Source of the DNA: Verrucomicrobiota bacterium
GTDB taxonomy: Bacteria > Verrucomicrobiota > Verrucomicrobiia > Opitutales > Opitutaceae
Direction of reading: 5' to 3'
DNA: 64,000 bases
Assembly: GCA_028293545.1 (NCBI GenBank)
Contig: JAQGOP010000027.1
Span: 29,039-93,038, forward strand
Below, piece by piece: positions 35,535 to 43,739 of the stretch (positions are counted from its first letter, which is position 1; every line of letters begins with the position of its first letter). Position numbers and translations under genes: made by a program. A model generated the notes under the pieces. It had not been told where the DNA came from. It made no database searches and saw only the letters and a list, made by a program, of their open reading frames with translations.

Positions 35535-37001
35535 ATGTCTTTCAAAATTGCTTTCATTGGCGCCGGTTCGATCGGCTTCACGCGTCGCTTGCTCGCCGAC
35601 CTCCTCGCGGTGCCGGAATTCGCGAAGGTCGAATTCGCGTTCAACGACATCAACGCGCAGAACCTCAAGATGGTCACCGACCTTTGCCGCAGCGACATCG
35701 CGGCGAACGGCTTGGCCACGCAAATCACGGCGACGACCAATCGCCGTGAGGCACTGCGCGGTGCGAAATATGTTTTCTGCGTGGTCCGCATTGGCGGGCT
35801 CGAGGCGTTCGCGCACGACGTCGAAATTCCCCTGAAGTATGGCGTCGACCAATGCGTGGGCGACACGCTCTGCGCCGGCGGCATCATGTACGCGCAGCGG
35901 GGGATCGCGGCGCTGCTGTCATTCTGCCGCGACATCCGCGAGGTCGCGGCGCCGGATTGCCTGCTGCTCAATTACGCGAACCCGATGGCGATGATGACGT
36001 GGGCCGTGAACAAATACGGCGGCGTACGCTGCGTGGGCTTGTGTCACGGCGTGCAGCACGGCCATTTCCAGATCGCCCAGGTGCTCGGGCGGAAAAAGGA
36101 GGAGGTCGATGTCATCTGCGCCGGCATCAACCACCAGACGTGGTTTGTCTCCGTGAAGGTCGACGGCAAGGAGCGCACGCCGGATCTGCTGGCGGCGTTT
36201 GAGCGCCACCCGGTCTACAAGCGCGAGGAGAAGGTGCGCATCGATATGATCCGCCGGTTTGGCTACTATTCCACGGAGTCGAACGGACACCTCAGTGAAT
36301 ACGTTCCGTGGTACCGGAAGAATCCCGCCGAGATCAAGAAGTGGATCGACATGAGCTCTTGGATCCTCGGCGAAACCGGCGGGTATCTTCGCGTGTGCAC
36401 GGAGGGACGTCATTGGTTCGAGTCCGAGTTCGGCGGCAAGAAACACCACGAGCCGCTGCGTTACACGCAGGAAAACCGCAGCGAGGAGCACGGCAGCCGG
36501 ATCCTCGAGGCGATGGAAACCGGGCGGGTTTATCGCGGGCATTTCAACCTGCCGAACCGCGGGACGATCACGAACCTTCCGGAGGATGCGATCATCGAGG
36601 CGCCGGGTTTCGTGGATCGCCATGGAATCAACATGACGCAGCTCGGCGACCTGCCGCTGGGCTGCGCCGCGGTCTGCAACGCGTCGATCAGCGTGCAACG
36701 GCTGGGAGTCGAGGCGGCCGCGTCGGGCGACGACACCTTGCTCCGCCAGGCCTTCATGATGGATCCGCTGGTGGGCGCCGTCTGCAATCCGCCCGAGATC
36801 TGGCAGATGGTCGACGAGATGCTCGTCGCCCAAGCCCCATGGCTGCCGCAGTACAAGCGCGCGGTGACGGCGGCGAAGAAACGACTGGCGAGCGGCCCTC
36901 GCGTCAAGACCAAGGCCAACCGCGGCGCCGCGCGCGTGAAAACACGTTCGCTCGCGGAATTGAAGCGGATCGAGAAACAGAACCCGCGGGCAGGACATTA
37001 G
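35535..37001 (+). CDS. Glycoside hydrolase family 4 alpha-galactosidase/6-phospho-glycosidase-like enzyme
   Basis: NAD+- and Mn2+-dependent glycosidase, 488 residues. The Rossmann motif FIGAGSIGFTRRLLADLL lies at 8-24; the metal-binding Cys170 and neighbouring His are in GLCHGVQHG, and His200 in GINHQTWF; NYANPMAMMTWA is the family's redox region. The pattern fits the MelA (alpha-galactosidase) branch, but GH4 specificity shifts easily. Cytoplasmic, no signal peptide. The C-terminus is Lys/Arg-rich. A HAD sugar-phosphatase/mutase gene follows 259 bp later. Confidence 0.88.
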   Translation: MSFKIAFIGAGSIGFTRRLLADLLAVPEFAKVEFAFNDINAQNLKMVTDLCRSDIAANGLATQITATTNRREALRGAKYVFCVVRIGGLEAFAHDVEIPLKYGVDQCVGDTLCAGGIMYAQRGIAALLSFCRDIREVAAPDCLLLNYANPMAMMTWAVNKYGGVRCVGLCHGVQHGHFQIAQVLGRKKEEVDVICAGINHQTWFVSVKVDGKERTPDLLAAFERHPVYKREEKVRIDMIRRFGYYSTESNGHLSEYVPWYRKNPAEIKKWIDMSSWILGETGGYLRVCTEGRHWFESEFGGKKHHEPLRYTQENRSEEHGSRILEAMETGRVYRGHFNLPNRGTITNLPEDAIIEAPGFVDRHGINMTQLGDLPLGCAAVCNASISVQRLGVEAAASGDDTLLRQAFMMDPLVGAVCNPPEIWQMVDEMLVAQAPWLPQYKRAVTAAKKRLASGPRVKTKANRGAARVKTRSLAELKRIEKQNPRAGH

Positions 37002-37002
37002 G

Positions 37003-37203
37003 AATTGCGGATTGCTGATTTCGGATTGCGGATCGGGGGGCGCACGCGCGCGAGCGGAGATCGGAGGTTTTGGTCGCGTGTGGAAGGACTCGCAGGGCTC
37101 GATTCCAGTGCTGGTTTGGCTCTCACCTGCGTTCATCCGTGTGAGCCGTAAAAAAATCAGAGGTTCTGATTCGTGTTCATTGGTGTCCATTCGTGGTTAA
37201 ACT
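37003..37203. repeat. Arms of the GATTGCGGAT and ACGAATGG families
   Basis: 37003-37035 carries GGAATTGCGGATTGCTGATT plus GGATTGCGGATCGG. 37172-37203 holds GTTCATTGGTGTCCATTCG followed by TGGTTAAA, the right arm of the family at 17973-18064, without its left partner. Promoter of the HAD gene must lie here too. Confidence 0.7.
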
Positions 37204-37260
37204 CCGGTGGTCGGAATGGTCTTCCCGAACCGCGGGCGGCGATTTACATTCTGCGGGATC

Positions 37261-37851
37261 ATGCAACTCGACATTCCGGCCGGCGAATTTGCCGGGTACA
37301 TTTTCGACCTCGATGGCACCCTCATCAACACGATGCCGCTGCACTATCGCGCCTGGGACCGCGCGATGCGCGAGGCGGGCCTGCCGCATGCGCTGGATAT
37401 CGATCATTTTTACGCGCTCGGCGGGGTGCCGACGCGCCGCGTGGCGGAACTGTTCGGCGAACACTACCAGCTCGATCTCGATCCCGACGAGGTGTTCGAA
37501 GCGAAGGAGGCGTACTTCACCGAGCTCCAAAGCGAGGCGACGCTGATTGAACCGGTCGTCGCGTTCGCCCGCAAAATGGCCCCGACCCATCCGCTCGCGA
37601 TCGCTTCCGGCGGCCCGCGCGTGATCGTGGAGAAATCGCTGCTGATCACCGGCCTCGCGCCGTTGTTCCAAGTGGTGGTCACGGCCGACGATGTCATCCA
37701 TGGCAAACCATCGCCGGACATGTTCCTGATGGCGGCGCAGAAAATGGGCGTGCCGCCGGGCCAATGCCTGGTGTTCGAGGACGCCGAGCCCGGCATCAAG
37801 GGCGCGCTGGCCGCGGGCATGAAGGTGGTGAGGGTGCCGAGCAGGACGTAG
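37261..37851 (+). CDS. HAD-superfamily hydrolase, beta-phosphoglucomutase/sugar-phosphatase-like
   Basis: One hundred ninety-six residues. Motif I FDLDGTLINT has the nucleophile Asp16 and acid/base Asp18; an alpha-helical cap follows (about 25-85, ALGGVPTRRVAELFGEHY); motif II IASGGPR, motif III Lys in HGKPSPDMFL, motif IV EDAEPGIKGA. This combination marks subfamily IA3 enzymes acting on phosphorylated hexoses. Start ATG 37261 (MQLDIPAGEF). Its place after a GH4 glycosidase suggests a joint role in sugar use. Confidence 0.88.
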   Translation: MQLDIPAGEFAGYIFDLDGTLINTMPLHYRAWDRAMREAGLPHALDIDHFYALGGVPTRRVAELFGEHYQLDLDPDEVFEAKEAYFTELQSEATLIEPVVAFARKMAPTHPLAIASGGPRVIVEKSLLITGLAPLFQVVVTADDVIHGKPSPDMFLMAAQKMGVPPGQCLVFEDAEPGIKGALAAGMKVVRVPSRT

Positions 37852-37893
37852 CGATGTTTGACGGGCTGGGGCGAAGCGGCGGTGAGAGGGAGA

Positions 37894-38091
37894 AAGTTCC
37901 AAGCTCCAGTGAAACTTCGCCATTCGGCGAAATCCCGGAAGGAGGGATGCGTTGTCGTAGATCCTGAACCTCTCGAAGGGGAACGACTCCGTGCGCGTTG
38001 AGATTTAGACGGAGCCGCTCAGCGCGTTGGGGACAACACGCTCCACCTTCGCGTGCGCGAATTGGCGAAGTTTCATTGGACCTTGGAAGTT
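37894..38091. repeat. Imperfect 28-bp inverted repeat, GCTCCAATGAAAC family, 142-bp spacer
   Basis: Left arm 37894-37921 and right arm 38064-38091 match as reverse complements with three mismatches. The interior has further complementary stretches, e.g. CATTCGGCGAAATCC and GTCCCCAACGCG. It occupies the 310-bp gap 37852-38161; no gene is seen. Same family as 26429-26494. Confidence 0.85.
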
Positions 38092-38161
38092 GGGGCTTGG
38101 AGCTTTTCTTCCGAGTTTTCCCAAGGCTTGAAGCTTCCCGCCGCTATGCTCTCCTGCTGCG

Positions 38162-39256
38162 ATGAAGTTCGAGGAATTGGTCAATCCCGCGGTCCTGACG
38201 CAGCCGATCTATGAGCCTGGCAAGCCCATTGAGGAAGTCGCGCGCGAGCTGGGACTCGACCCGGCTGGGATCATCAAGATCGCCTCGAACGAAAACCCGT
38301 TCGGCCCTTCGCCGCTCGGGCTCGCGGCGGCGCAACGCGCGCTGCTGCAGGGGGAGCTTTACCCGGACGGCGGCTGTTTCGCGCTGAAGCAGAAACTCGC
38401 GGCCAGACTCGGGCTCGCGCCGGAGCAGTTCATCATCGGCAATGGTTCGAATGAGGTGATCGAGTTCCTCGGCCACGCGCTGCTGCGGCCCGGCGACGAG
38501 GTGGTCATGGGCGCGCCGGCCTTCGTAGTCTACAAGCTCGTGACGCTGATCTTCGGGGCGAAGGCCGTGGAAGTCCCGCTGGTGAACCATCGCCATGATC
38601 TCGCGCGCCTTGCGGCGGCGGTCACGCCGCGCACGCGTCTGGTTTATGTCTGTTCGCCGAACAATCCGACGGGCACGGCGAACACGGAGGCTGAGCTGCT
38701 GGCCTTTGCGCGCTCGATGCCGGAGCACGTGGTGACGGTGATCGACGAGGCGTATGCGGAGTACGAGCCGAACGCTCCCGACCTGCGGGCGTTGGTCCGG
38801 GAAGGGCGCAAGGTGGTGTGCCTGCGGACATTTTCAAAAATCTACGGGCTCGCGGCGCTGCGCATAGGCTATGGTTATGCGCCGGCCGAGATCGTCGCGT
38901 TGCTGAACCGGGTGCGCCAGCCGTTCAATGTGAATGCGATCGCGCAAGCGGCGGCGAGCGCGGCGCTGGACGACCGCGAGTTCACGGAAAAATGTGTGCG
39001 GGAAAATCGCGCGGGGATGGCGCAGCTGGAGGCGGGATTCCGCGCCTTGGGCCGCGAGTTTGTGCCGAGCGTGGCGAATTTCATCCTGGTGCACGTCGGC
39101 GACGGCGCCGGCGTGTTTGAAGCGCTGCAGCGCCGCGGCGTGATCGTGCGACCGATGAAATCCTACGGCATGCCCGAGTGGCTCCGGATCACCGTCGGCA
39201 CAAGCGCGCAAAATGAGCGCCTGCTGGCGGAGTTGAAAGCAGCTCTCCGCAAGTAG
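38162..39256 (+). CDS. hisC: Histidinol-phosphate aminotransferase
   Basis: PLP-dependent transamination of imidazole-acetol phosphate in histidine synthesis, 364 residues. Markers: KIASNENPFGPSP near the N-terminus, GNGSNEVIEFL, SPNNPTGT, VIDEAYAEY and the Schiff-base Lys226 in LRTFSKIYGLAALRIGY, with VRPMKSYGMPEWLRITVG at the C-terminus. Other amino acids could be substrates in organisms with a second HisC. Its TAG stop (39254-39256) is the TAG of an AAGTAGCGC repeat. Confidence 0.93.
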   Translation: MKFEELVNPAVLTQPIYEPGKPIEEVARELGLDPAGIIKIASNENPFGPSPLGLAAAQRALLQGELYPDGGCFALKQKLAARLGLAPEQFIIGNGSNEVIEFLGHALLRPGDEVVMGAPAFVVYKLVTLIFGAKAVEVPLVNHRHDLARLAAAVTPRTRLVYVCSPNNPTGTANTEAELLAFARSMPEHVVTVIDEAYAEYEPNAPDLRALVREGRKVVCLRTFSKIYGLAALRIGYGYAPAEIVALLNRVRQPFNVNAIAQAAASAALDDREFTEKCVRENRAGMAQLEAGFRALGREFVPSVANFILVHVGDGAGVFEALQRRGVIVRPMKSYGMPEWLRITVGTSAQNERLLAELKAALRK

Positions 39257-39356
39257 CGCAGGCGGCCCGCCTGCTCCGTGATCGGGGATCGGAATTAGAA
39301 ACCAAATTCCGGAATCTGGAATTCGATCTCCCGAGCAGGCGGGCCGCCTGCGCTAC
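39253..39356. repeat. Inverted pair of GTAGCGC repeats between convergent genes, both donating stop codons
   Basis: Exact 23-bp arms 39253-39275 and 39334-39356 with a 58-bp spacer that itself holds an imperfect inverted repeat (AAATTCCGG/GGAATTCGA region). The left TAG ends hisC; the right TAG, on the other strand, ends the threonylcarbamoyl-AMP synthase gene. Confidence 0.93.
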
Positions 39357-40357
39357 TTTTTTGCCGCGGCGCGGCGGAGGCGGTCGTTGATCGCGGTGGC
39401 CAGGCCTTCGCCCGGGGCGAGCTCGACATGCAGGCGTTTGAATTTGCCGGCGTCCAATGCCCGCAACGTCGAAAACAGGCGGCGCGCCACGCCTTCGATT
39501 TTTCCGTGGAGGTCGAACCAGAAAATATTCCCGTCCAACTCGCCGCGCGGCTTCGCTTGGAAAACCCATGCATCCTTTGCCGTCCCGCGCGCCGCCATCT
39601 TCAACGAGAGCCGCGAGCGCAGCGTGACCGGCGTGCGCGGACTGTAGTGCTGCGCCATCAGGCCGGGCGCGACCTGGGCCGATTTTGGCGGGGCGGACGG
39701 AGTGCGCCCGCTGCGCACTTTCAGCCCGAGCACCGCTTCGACCTGCTCGCGCGTGATCGCTCCCGGCCGCAGCAGGCGCGGCGAACGCGGTTTGCGCAGG
39801 TCGACGATCGTCGATTCCACACCGATCGCGCACGGTCCGCCGTCGAGGATATGGCGGATTTTTTTGCCCAATCCCGTGCGAACGTGCTCCGCGGTCGTCG
39901 GACTCACGTAGCCGAATTGATTCGCGCTCGGCGCGGCCAGCGGCACGCCGACGCGTTGGAGCAGGCGGCGAAAAAGCGGATGCGCCGGCATGCGGACGGC
40001 GACGGTGGAAAGCCCGGCGGAAACGATGCCGGGCACGCAGTTTTTTTTCGGCAGCACCATCGTGAGCGGTCCGGGCCAGAATTCCCGGGCGAGGCGCAGC
40101 GCGGCGTCGTTCGGTTTCGCCACTTCGAAAAGTTGGGTGAGCGAATGAATGTGGACGATCAACGGGTCTTCAACCGGCCGGCCCTTGGCCATGAAAATTT
40201 TCCGGCAGGCCTTCGCATCGAGGGCGTTGGCGGCGAGTCCGTAGACCGTCTCCGTCGGCACCGCCACGAGTTCGCCGGCCTGCAGGCAGCGGGCGAGCTT
40301 GGCGAGGTTGGGCGGGGTGCCGCGATAGATGCGGGCGATGGAGGCAGCCGGGCTCAT
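39353..40357 (-). CDS. tsaC/sua5: Threonylcarbamoyl-AMP synthase (Sua5 long form)
   Basis: Makes L-threonylcarbamoyladenylate for the universal tRNA t6A37 modification. The YrdC domain (about 12-205) has the dsRNA-like patch VAVPTETVYGLAANAL, FMAKGRP, PLTMVL, VAVRMPAHP and SANQFGYVSPT. A linker and a C-terminal Sua5 domain (about 225-334) with APGLMAQHYSPR make the 334-residue long form. ATG 40357. Stop codon supplied by the flanking repeat, giving AAAKK at the C-terminus. Confidence 0.93.
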   Translation of the reverse strand: MSPAASIARIYRGTPPNLAKLARCLQAGELVAVPTETVYGLAANALDAKACRKIFMAKGRPVEDPLIVHIHSLTQLFEVAKPNDAALRLAREFWPGPLTMVLPKKNCVPGIVSAGLSTVAVRMPAHPLFRRLLQRVGVPLAAPSANQFGYVSPTTAEHVRTGLGKKIRHILDGGPCAIGVESTIVDLRKPRSPRLLRPGAITREQVEAVLGLKVRSGRTPSAPPKSAQVAPGLMAQHYSPRTPVTLRSRLSLKMAARGTAKDAWVFQAKPRGELDGNIFWFDLHGKIEGVARRLFSTLRALDAGKFKRLHVELAPGEGLATAINDRLRRAAAKK

Positions 40358-40437
40358 TGGGGAGGAGTGAGGGCGGAAGGCGGAAGGTTGAAAGGCTGGA
40401 AGGTGAAAGGCGTTTAGCTTCAACCCGGGAGATTGGG

Positions 40438-40460
40438 AGCAGGCGGGCCGCCTGCGCTAC
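40438..40460 (-). repeat. Single GTAGCGC repeat upstream of the Sua5 gene
   Basis: Exact 23-bp copy in reverse orientation, preceded by AAG. No inverted partner recognised nearby; the rpsR terminator starts 19 bp further on. Confidence 0.85.
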
Positions 40461-40478
40461 TTGCGGGACCTCGGGGCA

Positions 40479-40507
40479 TAAAAAAGGCCGGAGCCAAGGC
40501 TCCGGCC
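40479..40507 (-). terminator. Factor-independent terminator of rpsR
   Basis: GGCCGGAGCC at 40486-40495 and GGCTCCGGCC at 40498-40507 form a 10-bp stem; on the minus strand it is followed by a T run (A run at 40480-40485 on the plus strand). Confidence 0.9.
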
Positions 40508-40534
40508 GAAAAGGGGTGCAGGTAAACGCGGCGC

Positions 40535-40729
40535 TTACTGCGCGAGCAGCATGTTGCGCGAATGCTTGATCGTCTTGGTGATGGCGCGCTGGTGCTTCGC
40601 CGTGAGGTGCGTGTACTTGCGCGGGAGGATCTTACCCGTGTCCGTCGTGAAGTTCTTCATCGCGAGCGGCGTGGTGAACGGGATCTCGGCGGGGGTGGGT
40701 GTCTGTTGCTTCTGTTCGGTGGTGCTCAT
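40535..40729 (-). CDS. rpsR: 30S ribosomal protein S18
   Basis: Small-subunit protein of 64 residues binding 16S rRNA with S6. The conserved core LAMKNFTTDTGKILPRKY, TAKHQRAITKTIKHSRNMLL is unmistakable; the N-terminus is a short Gln/Thr/Pro-rich stretch. It stands alone with its own terminator and without rpsF, ssb or rplI as neighbours, unlike the usual arrangement. The gap upstream (40730-40938) contains a GTAGGGCGCGG unit. Confidence 0.95.
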   Translation of the reverse strand: MSTTEQKQQTPTPAEIPFTTPLAMKNFTTDTGKILPRKYTHLTAKHQRAITKTIKHSRNMLLAQ

Positions 40730-40793
40730 GGCGGAAAAGGAGGGGAGACAGTGCTACCGGTGCTGTCCATGTCAACCTGTGATTTGCGCCGAC

Positions 40794-40822
40794 GTAGGGC
40801 GCGGTCTCTGACCCGCCTCTGG
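40794..40822 (+). repeat. GTAGGGCGCGGTCTC repeat unit
   Basis: One arm of the family found as an inverted pair at 63519-63612 and singly at 20672-20702. Nothing else seen in 40730-40938. Confidence 0.8.
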
Positions 40823-40938
40823 GGAATGCGGCAGGTGATCGGCGCCAAATTTCGTTTCTGGTGCGGAATCGGAACCTTGATTGCGAAGCGGCCGGGTGCT
40901 GCGGGGATTCTCGAAGCAGGTCGCCTAAAGCCTGACGC

Positions 40939-42603
40939 TTACTGCTTTTCCGCGCCAGGGCGGTATTTCCGGTCGACCTTGGCGCGCTGTTCGTCCGGCA
41001 GGAATTGAGTGACGGCGAAATACATCCGCGGGTTTTTCGACCAGTCGAAGCCGTTGCGGTCTTCCAGGAAATGCAGGTAGCCGAGGACGCGCCAGTCCTG
41101 GCCATCCAGGTAATCGGGAAGGTTCTCGTCGGTGACCGTGATGACGGGATCCCAGATCACGTCGCGCATTTCCCTTTCTGCGCGGAAAGCCGGCAGGCAG
41201 CACAGCAGCGCGGCGAGCCAGCCGAGCCAGCGCGGTTTCAAATCGGGCGAGCTGACGGCCAGGATGACGAGGAGGGCCGGGCCGACGATCGTGAGGGTTT
41301 TGCCCATGATCAGTTCGTCGTCGATCGAGCGCGCCACGATGCACGCGATCAGGCCGACGAGCAGTGGAAGCATAAGGTCGAAATGCGCGCGCCAGCGCCG
41401 CCACGCGACGAGGGCAATCAATGCGGTGAAAATTCCCGCGCATGCCCAGCCGAGCGGATCGCTCCAGGGCAGCCGGGTGAACGCGTTGCCTGCATCGTAT
41501 CCGAGCCAGACATAAGGGCTGGTGCCGCCGAAGACTCCCAAGGCGTGCTTCACGGCGGCGGCGGGCAGTTGGGGCTGGCCCGTATCGACTTTCTGGTCGC
41601 GTCCCAGGACGACGAACAGGACCGCGGCGAGCACCGTGACGGCGACGATCGCGGTGATGCGTGGCGATGGGCGCGCTTTGAGCAGCGGGCTGAAATCGTG
41701 GCGCAAGGCGAGCATCGCCAGCCGCAGCAGCACGGGCACGCCGCCGACGGCAAGGGCGACGTAGATAAATTTCACGGTGTACAGCCCAGCGCAGAGGACG
41801 AGGAGGAGCGTCGCGATGGCGATGGCTTCGTTGCGAGTGGGTTTGTCGCCGGGCATTGCAGCGACGCCGAGGGCCAGCGCGGTGAAGAGCCCGGTGATGG
41901 ATCCGCCGAAAAACCCGGCGATCCACGGCAGGACGATCAGGGGATGAAACAGGAGGACAAACGCCGGCACGAGGGCGAGGGCCCAATATTTGACCCGGAA
42001 AATTTCCGGCTGCAGCCCGAGGGCCATGACGAGGCTCGAGAGGACGACGATGGGAAACGCGAGATAGGCTTCGGTGATGGAGAGGCCGGTGGACGCGGCG
42101 AGGCAGGCGAGGGCTTCGTAGGTGAGCGGGCGGTCGCGGATGTCGAGGACGTGCCAGGTCCAGTTGAACCGCATCGGGGAGATGCCGATTTCCGGGAGCT
42201 GGCGGAAGGAATGGTCCTGAAGCCAGTCCGCGGTGATGACGTAGCCCCAGAGGTCGACGCCGTGGACACCATAGGCGAGAAGTCCGGGAAACCGCAGGAA
42301 GGGCGCCGCCAGGAGGACGGTGACGCCCGCGGTGCAGAGGATGGCGACGGGCAGCTGGGGCCCGCGGAGATGTTTGAAGGCGAGGACCAACCCGAGCGCG
42401 AAAAAGAGCCAGAACAACGGCCGGGCGGTGTTCGCGGAAATTCCCCCGGCCCAGGTGACGGTGCAGAGAAGGAGAAAAACGCACCAACCGGCGGCCATGG
42501 CGACGACCGGGTTTTTCCCCGCGACGAGCCAGGAGCCGATGCTCCAGCAGCACGCGCTCAGCAACAGCGCGACGCCCCAGACCGGCAGCACGGTGGAAAA
42601 CAT
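40939..42603 (-). CDS. Polytopic membrane protein of unknown function
   Basis: Five hundred fifty-four residues with roughly 11-13 hydrophobic segments, beginning MFSTVLPVWGVALLLSACCW. Loops near GVHGVDLWGYVITADWLQDH and RFNWTWHVLDIRDRPLTYE between the first helices, and a soluble tail after about 480 (WDPVITVTDENLPDYLDGQD) recall GT-C-like or DUF-type membrane proteins, but I cannot name a family. Start ATG 42603; the frame continues upstream through a GTAGCGC repeat and is not used. Probably single gene. Confidence 0.75.
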   Translation of the reverse strand: MFSTVLPVWGVALLLSACCWSIGSWLVAGKNPVVAMAAGWCVFLLLCTVTWAGGISANTARPLFWLFFALGLVLAFKHLRGPQLPVAILCTAGVTVLLAAPFLRFPGLLAYGVHGVDLWGYVITADWLQDHSFRQLPEIGISPMRFNWTWHVLDIRDRPLTYEALACLAASTGLSITEAYLAFPIVVLSSLVMALGLQPEIFRVKYWALALVPAFVLLFHPLIVLPWIAGFFGGSITGLFTALALGVAAMPGDKPTRNEAIAIATLLLVLCAGLYTVKFIYVALAVGGVPVLLRLAMLALRHDFSPLLKARPSPRITAIVAVTVLAAVLFVVLGRDQKVDTGQPQLPAAAVKHALGVFGGTSPYVWLGYDAGNAFTRLPWSDPLGWACAGIFTALIALVAWRRWRAHFDLMLPLLVGLIACIVARSIDDELIMGKTLTIVGPALLVILAVSSPDLKPRWLGWLAALLCCLPAFRAEREMRDVIWDPVITVTDENLPDYLDGQDWRVLGYLHFLEDRNGFDWSKNPRMYFAVTQFLPDEQRAKVDRKYRPGAEKQ

Positions 42604-42623
42604 GGCCGGCAGGCTTTCCGAAA

Positions 42624-42677
42624 GTAGCGCAGGCTTCCAGCCTGCTTCGGAAGTACCGCCGACGGCCCGCCCGCTCC
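42624..42677. repeat. Two tandem GTAGCGC-family variants next to the tRNA island
   Basis: 42624-42646 has GTAGCGCAGGCTTCCAGCC as centre variant; 42651-42677 (AGTACCGCCGACGGCCC...) is a decayed copy of the main form in the same orientation. Unlike most loci they are direct, not inverted. Confidence 0.75.
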
Positions 42678-42790
42678 GGCAGCAACGAGCACATCGCGCC
42701 CAATCAATTTTGAAAGGGACACCCAGCTCAAACTCTGCTTTTGGAAGTCCAGCGCTGTGACGTCGAGTCACCCTCGTCCGAGCAGCCTGC

Positions 42791-42829
42791 GTCCCCATAG
42801 CTCAACTGGATAGAGCAGCGGTTTCCTAA
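42791..42829 (+). repeat. Left attachment repeat: truncated tRNA-Arg 5' half
   Basis: Identical to bases 1-38/39 of the intact tRNA-Arg gene at 45502, ending in the anticodon loop (TTTCCTAA). Beyond it the sequences diverge completely, so it cannot make a tRNA. Confidence 0.95.
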
Positions 42830-42958
42830 TTTGAACAGGCACTTTGGCCTGAATCCTCTGCAATCATACTGAGTCGAGTTTCACTCGTAGATTCGCAGTT
42901 TTCTAGAACCGCGCCTCACCTGGAGTCCTCCAGAATCCGCCTAAATTTTTGGCACCAA

Positions 42959-42986
42959 GTTACTAAACAGGTTACGCTTTTCCAAC
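42959..42986. repeat. Short dispersed repeat beside attC-like site 1
   Basis: GTTACTAAACAGGTTACGC then TTTTCCAAC; a near-identical copy (GTTACTAAAACGGGTTACAC) is at 43657-43685 beside attC-like site 2. Both lie immediately after the hairpins on the minus strand. Confidence 0.85.
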
Positions 42987-43029
42987 CTTGAATTGAGCCG
43001 CGCCTCAGCGCGTCGGCTCAGTAAGTTGG
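42982..43029 (-). other. attC-like recombination site 1 (downstream of the HIT gene)
   Basis: Outer arms CCAAC 42982-42986 / GTTGG 43025-43029; unpaired spacers of 7 and 4; inner arms TGAGCCG 42994-43000 / CGGCTCA 43014-43020; one extrahelical base (43013); then CGC 43001-43003 / GCG 43010-43012 and a 6-base loop. This R-spacer-L-loop layout with an extrahelical base is that of integron attC sites. The HIT reading frame stops inside it (43005-43007). Confidence 0.6.
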
Positions 43030-43459
43030 TCCGGCATTCCCTTCAGTGACACGCGAATCGCTCGGCCGGCCTCCTCAAGGGCCTCCTTGGGAGGTTTTTG
43101 GCTGTAATTCTCCGGAAACTTATGACCGAACCCATCGTTCTTGAAACGCGGGATAACATGAAGGTGAACGTGGAACACCTCTTGTCCGGCAGCCTCGCCG
43201 TTCGCCAACATCAAATTCACTCCCTCGCACCGTAGGCACTCGTCTTAAGAGCACGGCTCAGTCGTTGTGCTGCGGCGAATATCGCGGCTCCGACCGGCAC
43301 TGACAATTCTTCCAAATCCTGAGCATGCATGAGTGGTACGACGAGGACATGTCCGGTGTTGACAGGCTGAATGTCCATGAACGCAGCTACCTGAGTGTCC
43401 CGATAGACAAATGTCGCAGGGATCTTGCCGGACAATATATCACAGAAAACACAGCTCAT
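43005..43459 (-). pseudogene. HIT family nucleotide hydrolase, frameshifted
   Basis: Two frames together give a full HIT protein. The first (43459 to about 43230) begins MSCVFCDILSGKIPATFVY with Cys3/Cys6 and has FMDIQPVNTGHVLVVP; the second (from about 43228) continues GVNLMLANGEAAGQEVF and the catalytic HVHLHVIPRF. They differ by one missing base near 43228-43231 (GGTGCG where GGTTGCG would restore the frame). Start codon lies 12 nt after attC-like site 4 and the stop lies in site 1, as in an integron cassette. A sequencing error cannot be excluded. Confidence 0.82.
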
Positions 43460-43470
43460 ATTTTTGTCGC

Positions 43471-43531
43471 CGAGACGTTGAGGTCAGCTACCCGTCGGCT
43501 GGGTTGGCTGATGGGATTGGTTAGACGCTCG
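43471..43531 (-). other. attC-like recombination site 4 (between GNAT remnant and HIT gene)
   Basis: Outer arms CGAG 43471-43474 / CTCG 43528-43531 and CGT 43476-43478 / ACG 43525-43527 with one extrahelical base (43475); unpaired spacers; inner arms TCAGC 43484-43488 / GCTGA 43507-43511 and ACCC 43490-43493 / GGGT 43501-43504; 7-base loop. Contains GTTAGAC at 43520-43526, an exact match to the GTTRRRY core consensus. Confidence 0.6.
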
Positions 43532-43657
43532 TTCCATTCAAAAGTGGGTGTTCGTTTCGCCGCTAACGCAAAAGCCAAACCGGCGATACAGTGATTGCAC
43601 GAGATTGATCCTCAGGACCTCAAGTCGAATAGGGACAACTCTGTAGTCAGCCTCCTG
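43484..43657 (-). pseudogene. C-terminal remnant of a GNAT acetyltransferase with internal stop
   Basis: Reading minus from 43657: VVPIRLEVLRINLVQSLYRR then FGFCVSGETNTHF, a TGA, then MERASNQSHQ and a stop in attC-like site 4. PIRLEVL...N...LYRRFGF...GET.THF.MER is the usual GNAT C-terminus, so the TGA replaces a sense codon (Glu expected). The N-terminal two-thirds and start are missing; TAA lies just upstream. Confidence 0.72.
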
Positions 43658-43685
43658 TTACTAAAACGGGTTACACTTTTCCAAC
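43657..43685. repeat. Short dispersed repeat beside attC-like site 2
   Basis: Second copy of the 28-bp sequence at 42959-42986, with four differences. Confidence 0.85.
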
Positions 43686-43739
43686 GTTCGAACTCAGCCA
43701 CGGTGGGTCGGCGCCATTGGGTGCGGCGGCTGGTTCGAC
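43686..43739 (-). other. attC-like recombination site 2 (downstream of lipoprotein gene)
   Basis: TCGAAC 43688-43693 pairs with GTTCGA 43733-43738; CAGCC 43695-43699 pairs with GGCTG 43728-43732, with an extrahelical T at 43694. The outer side has CCAACG as in site 1. The lipoprotein frame stops in it (43694-43696). Confidence 0.55.

Noticed and set aside
43484..43657. In-frame TGA in the GNAT remnant as selenocysteine
   Set aside because: Position is not catalytic in GNAT proteins, the 5' part of the gene is missing, and no SECIS-like need exists; a nonsense mutation is simpler.
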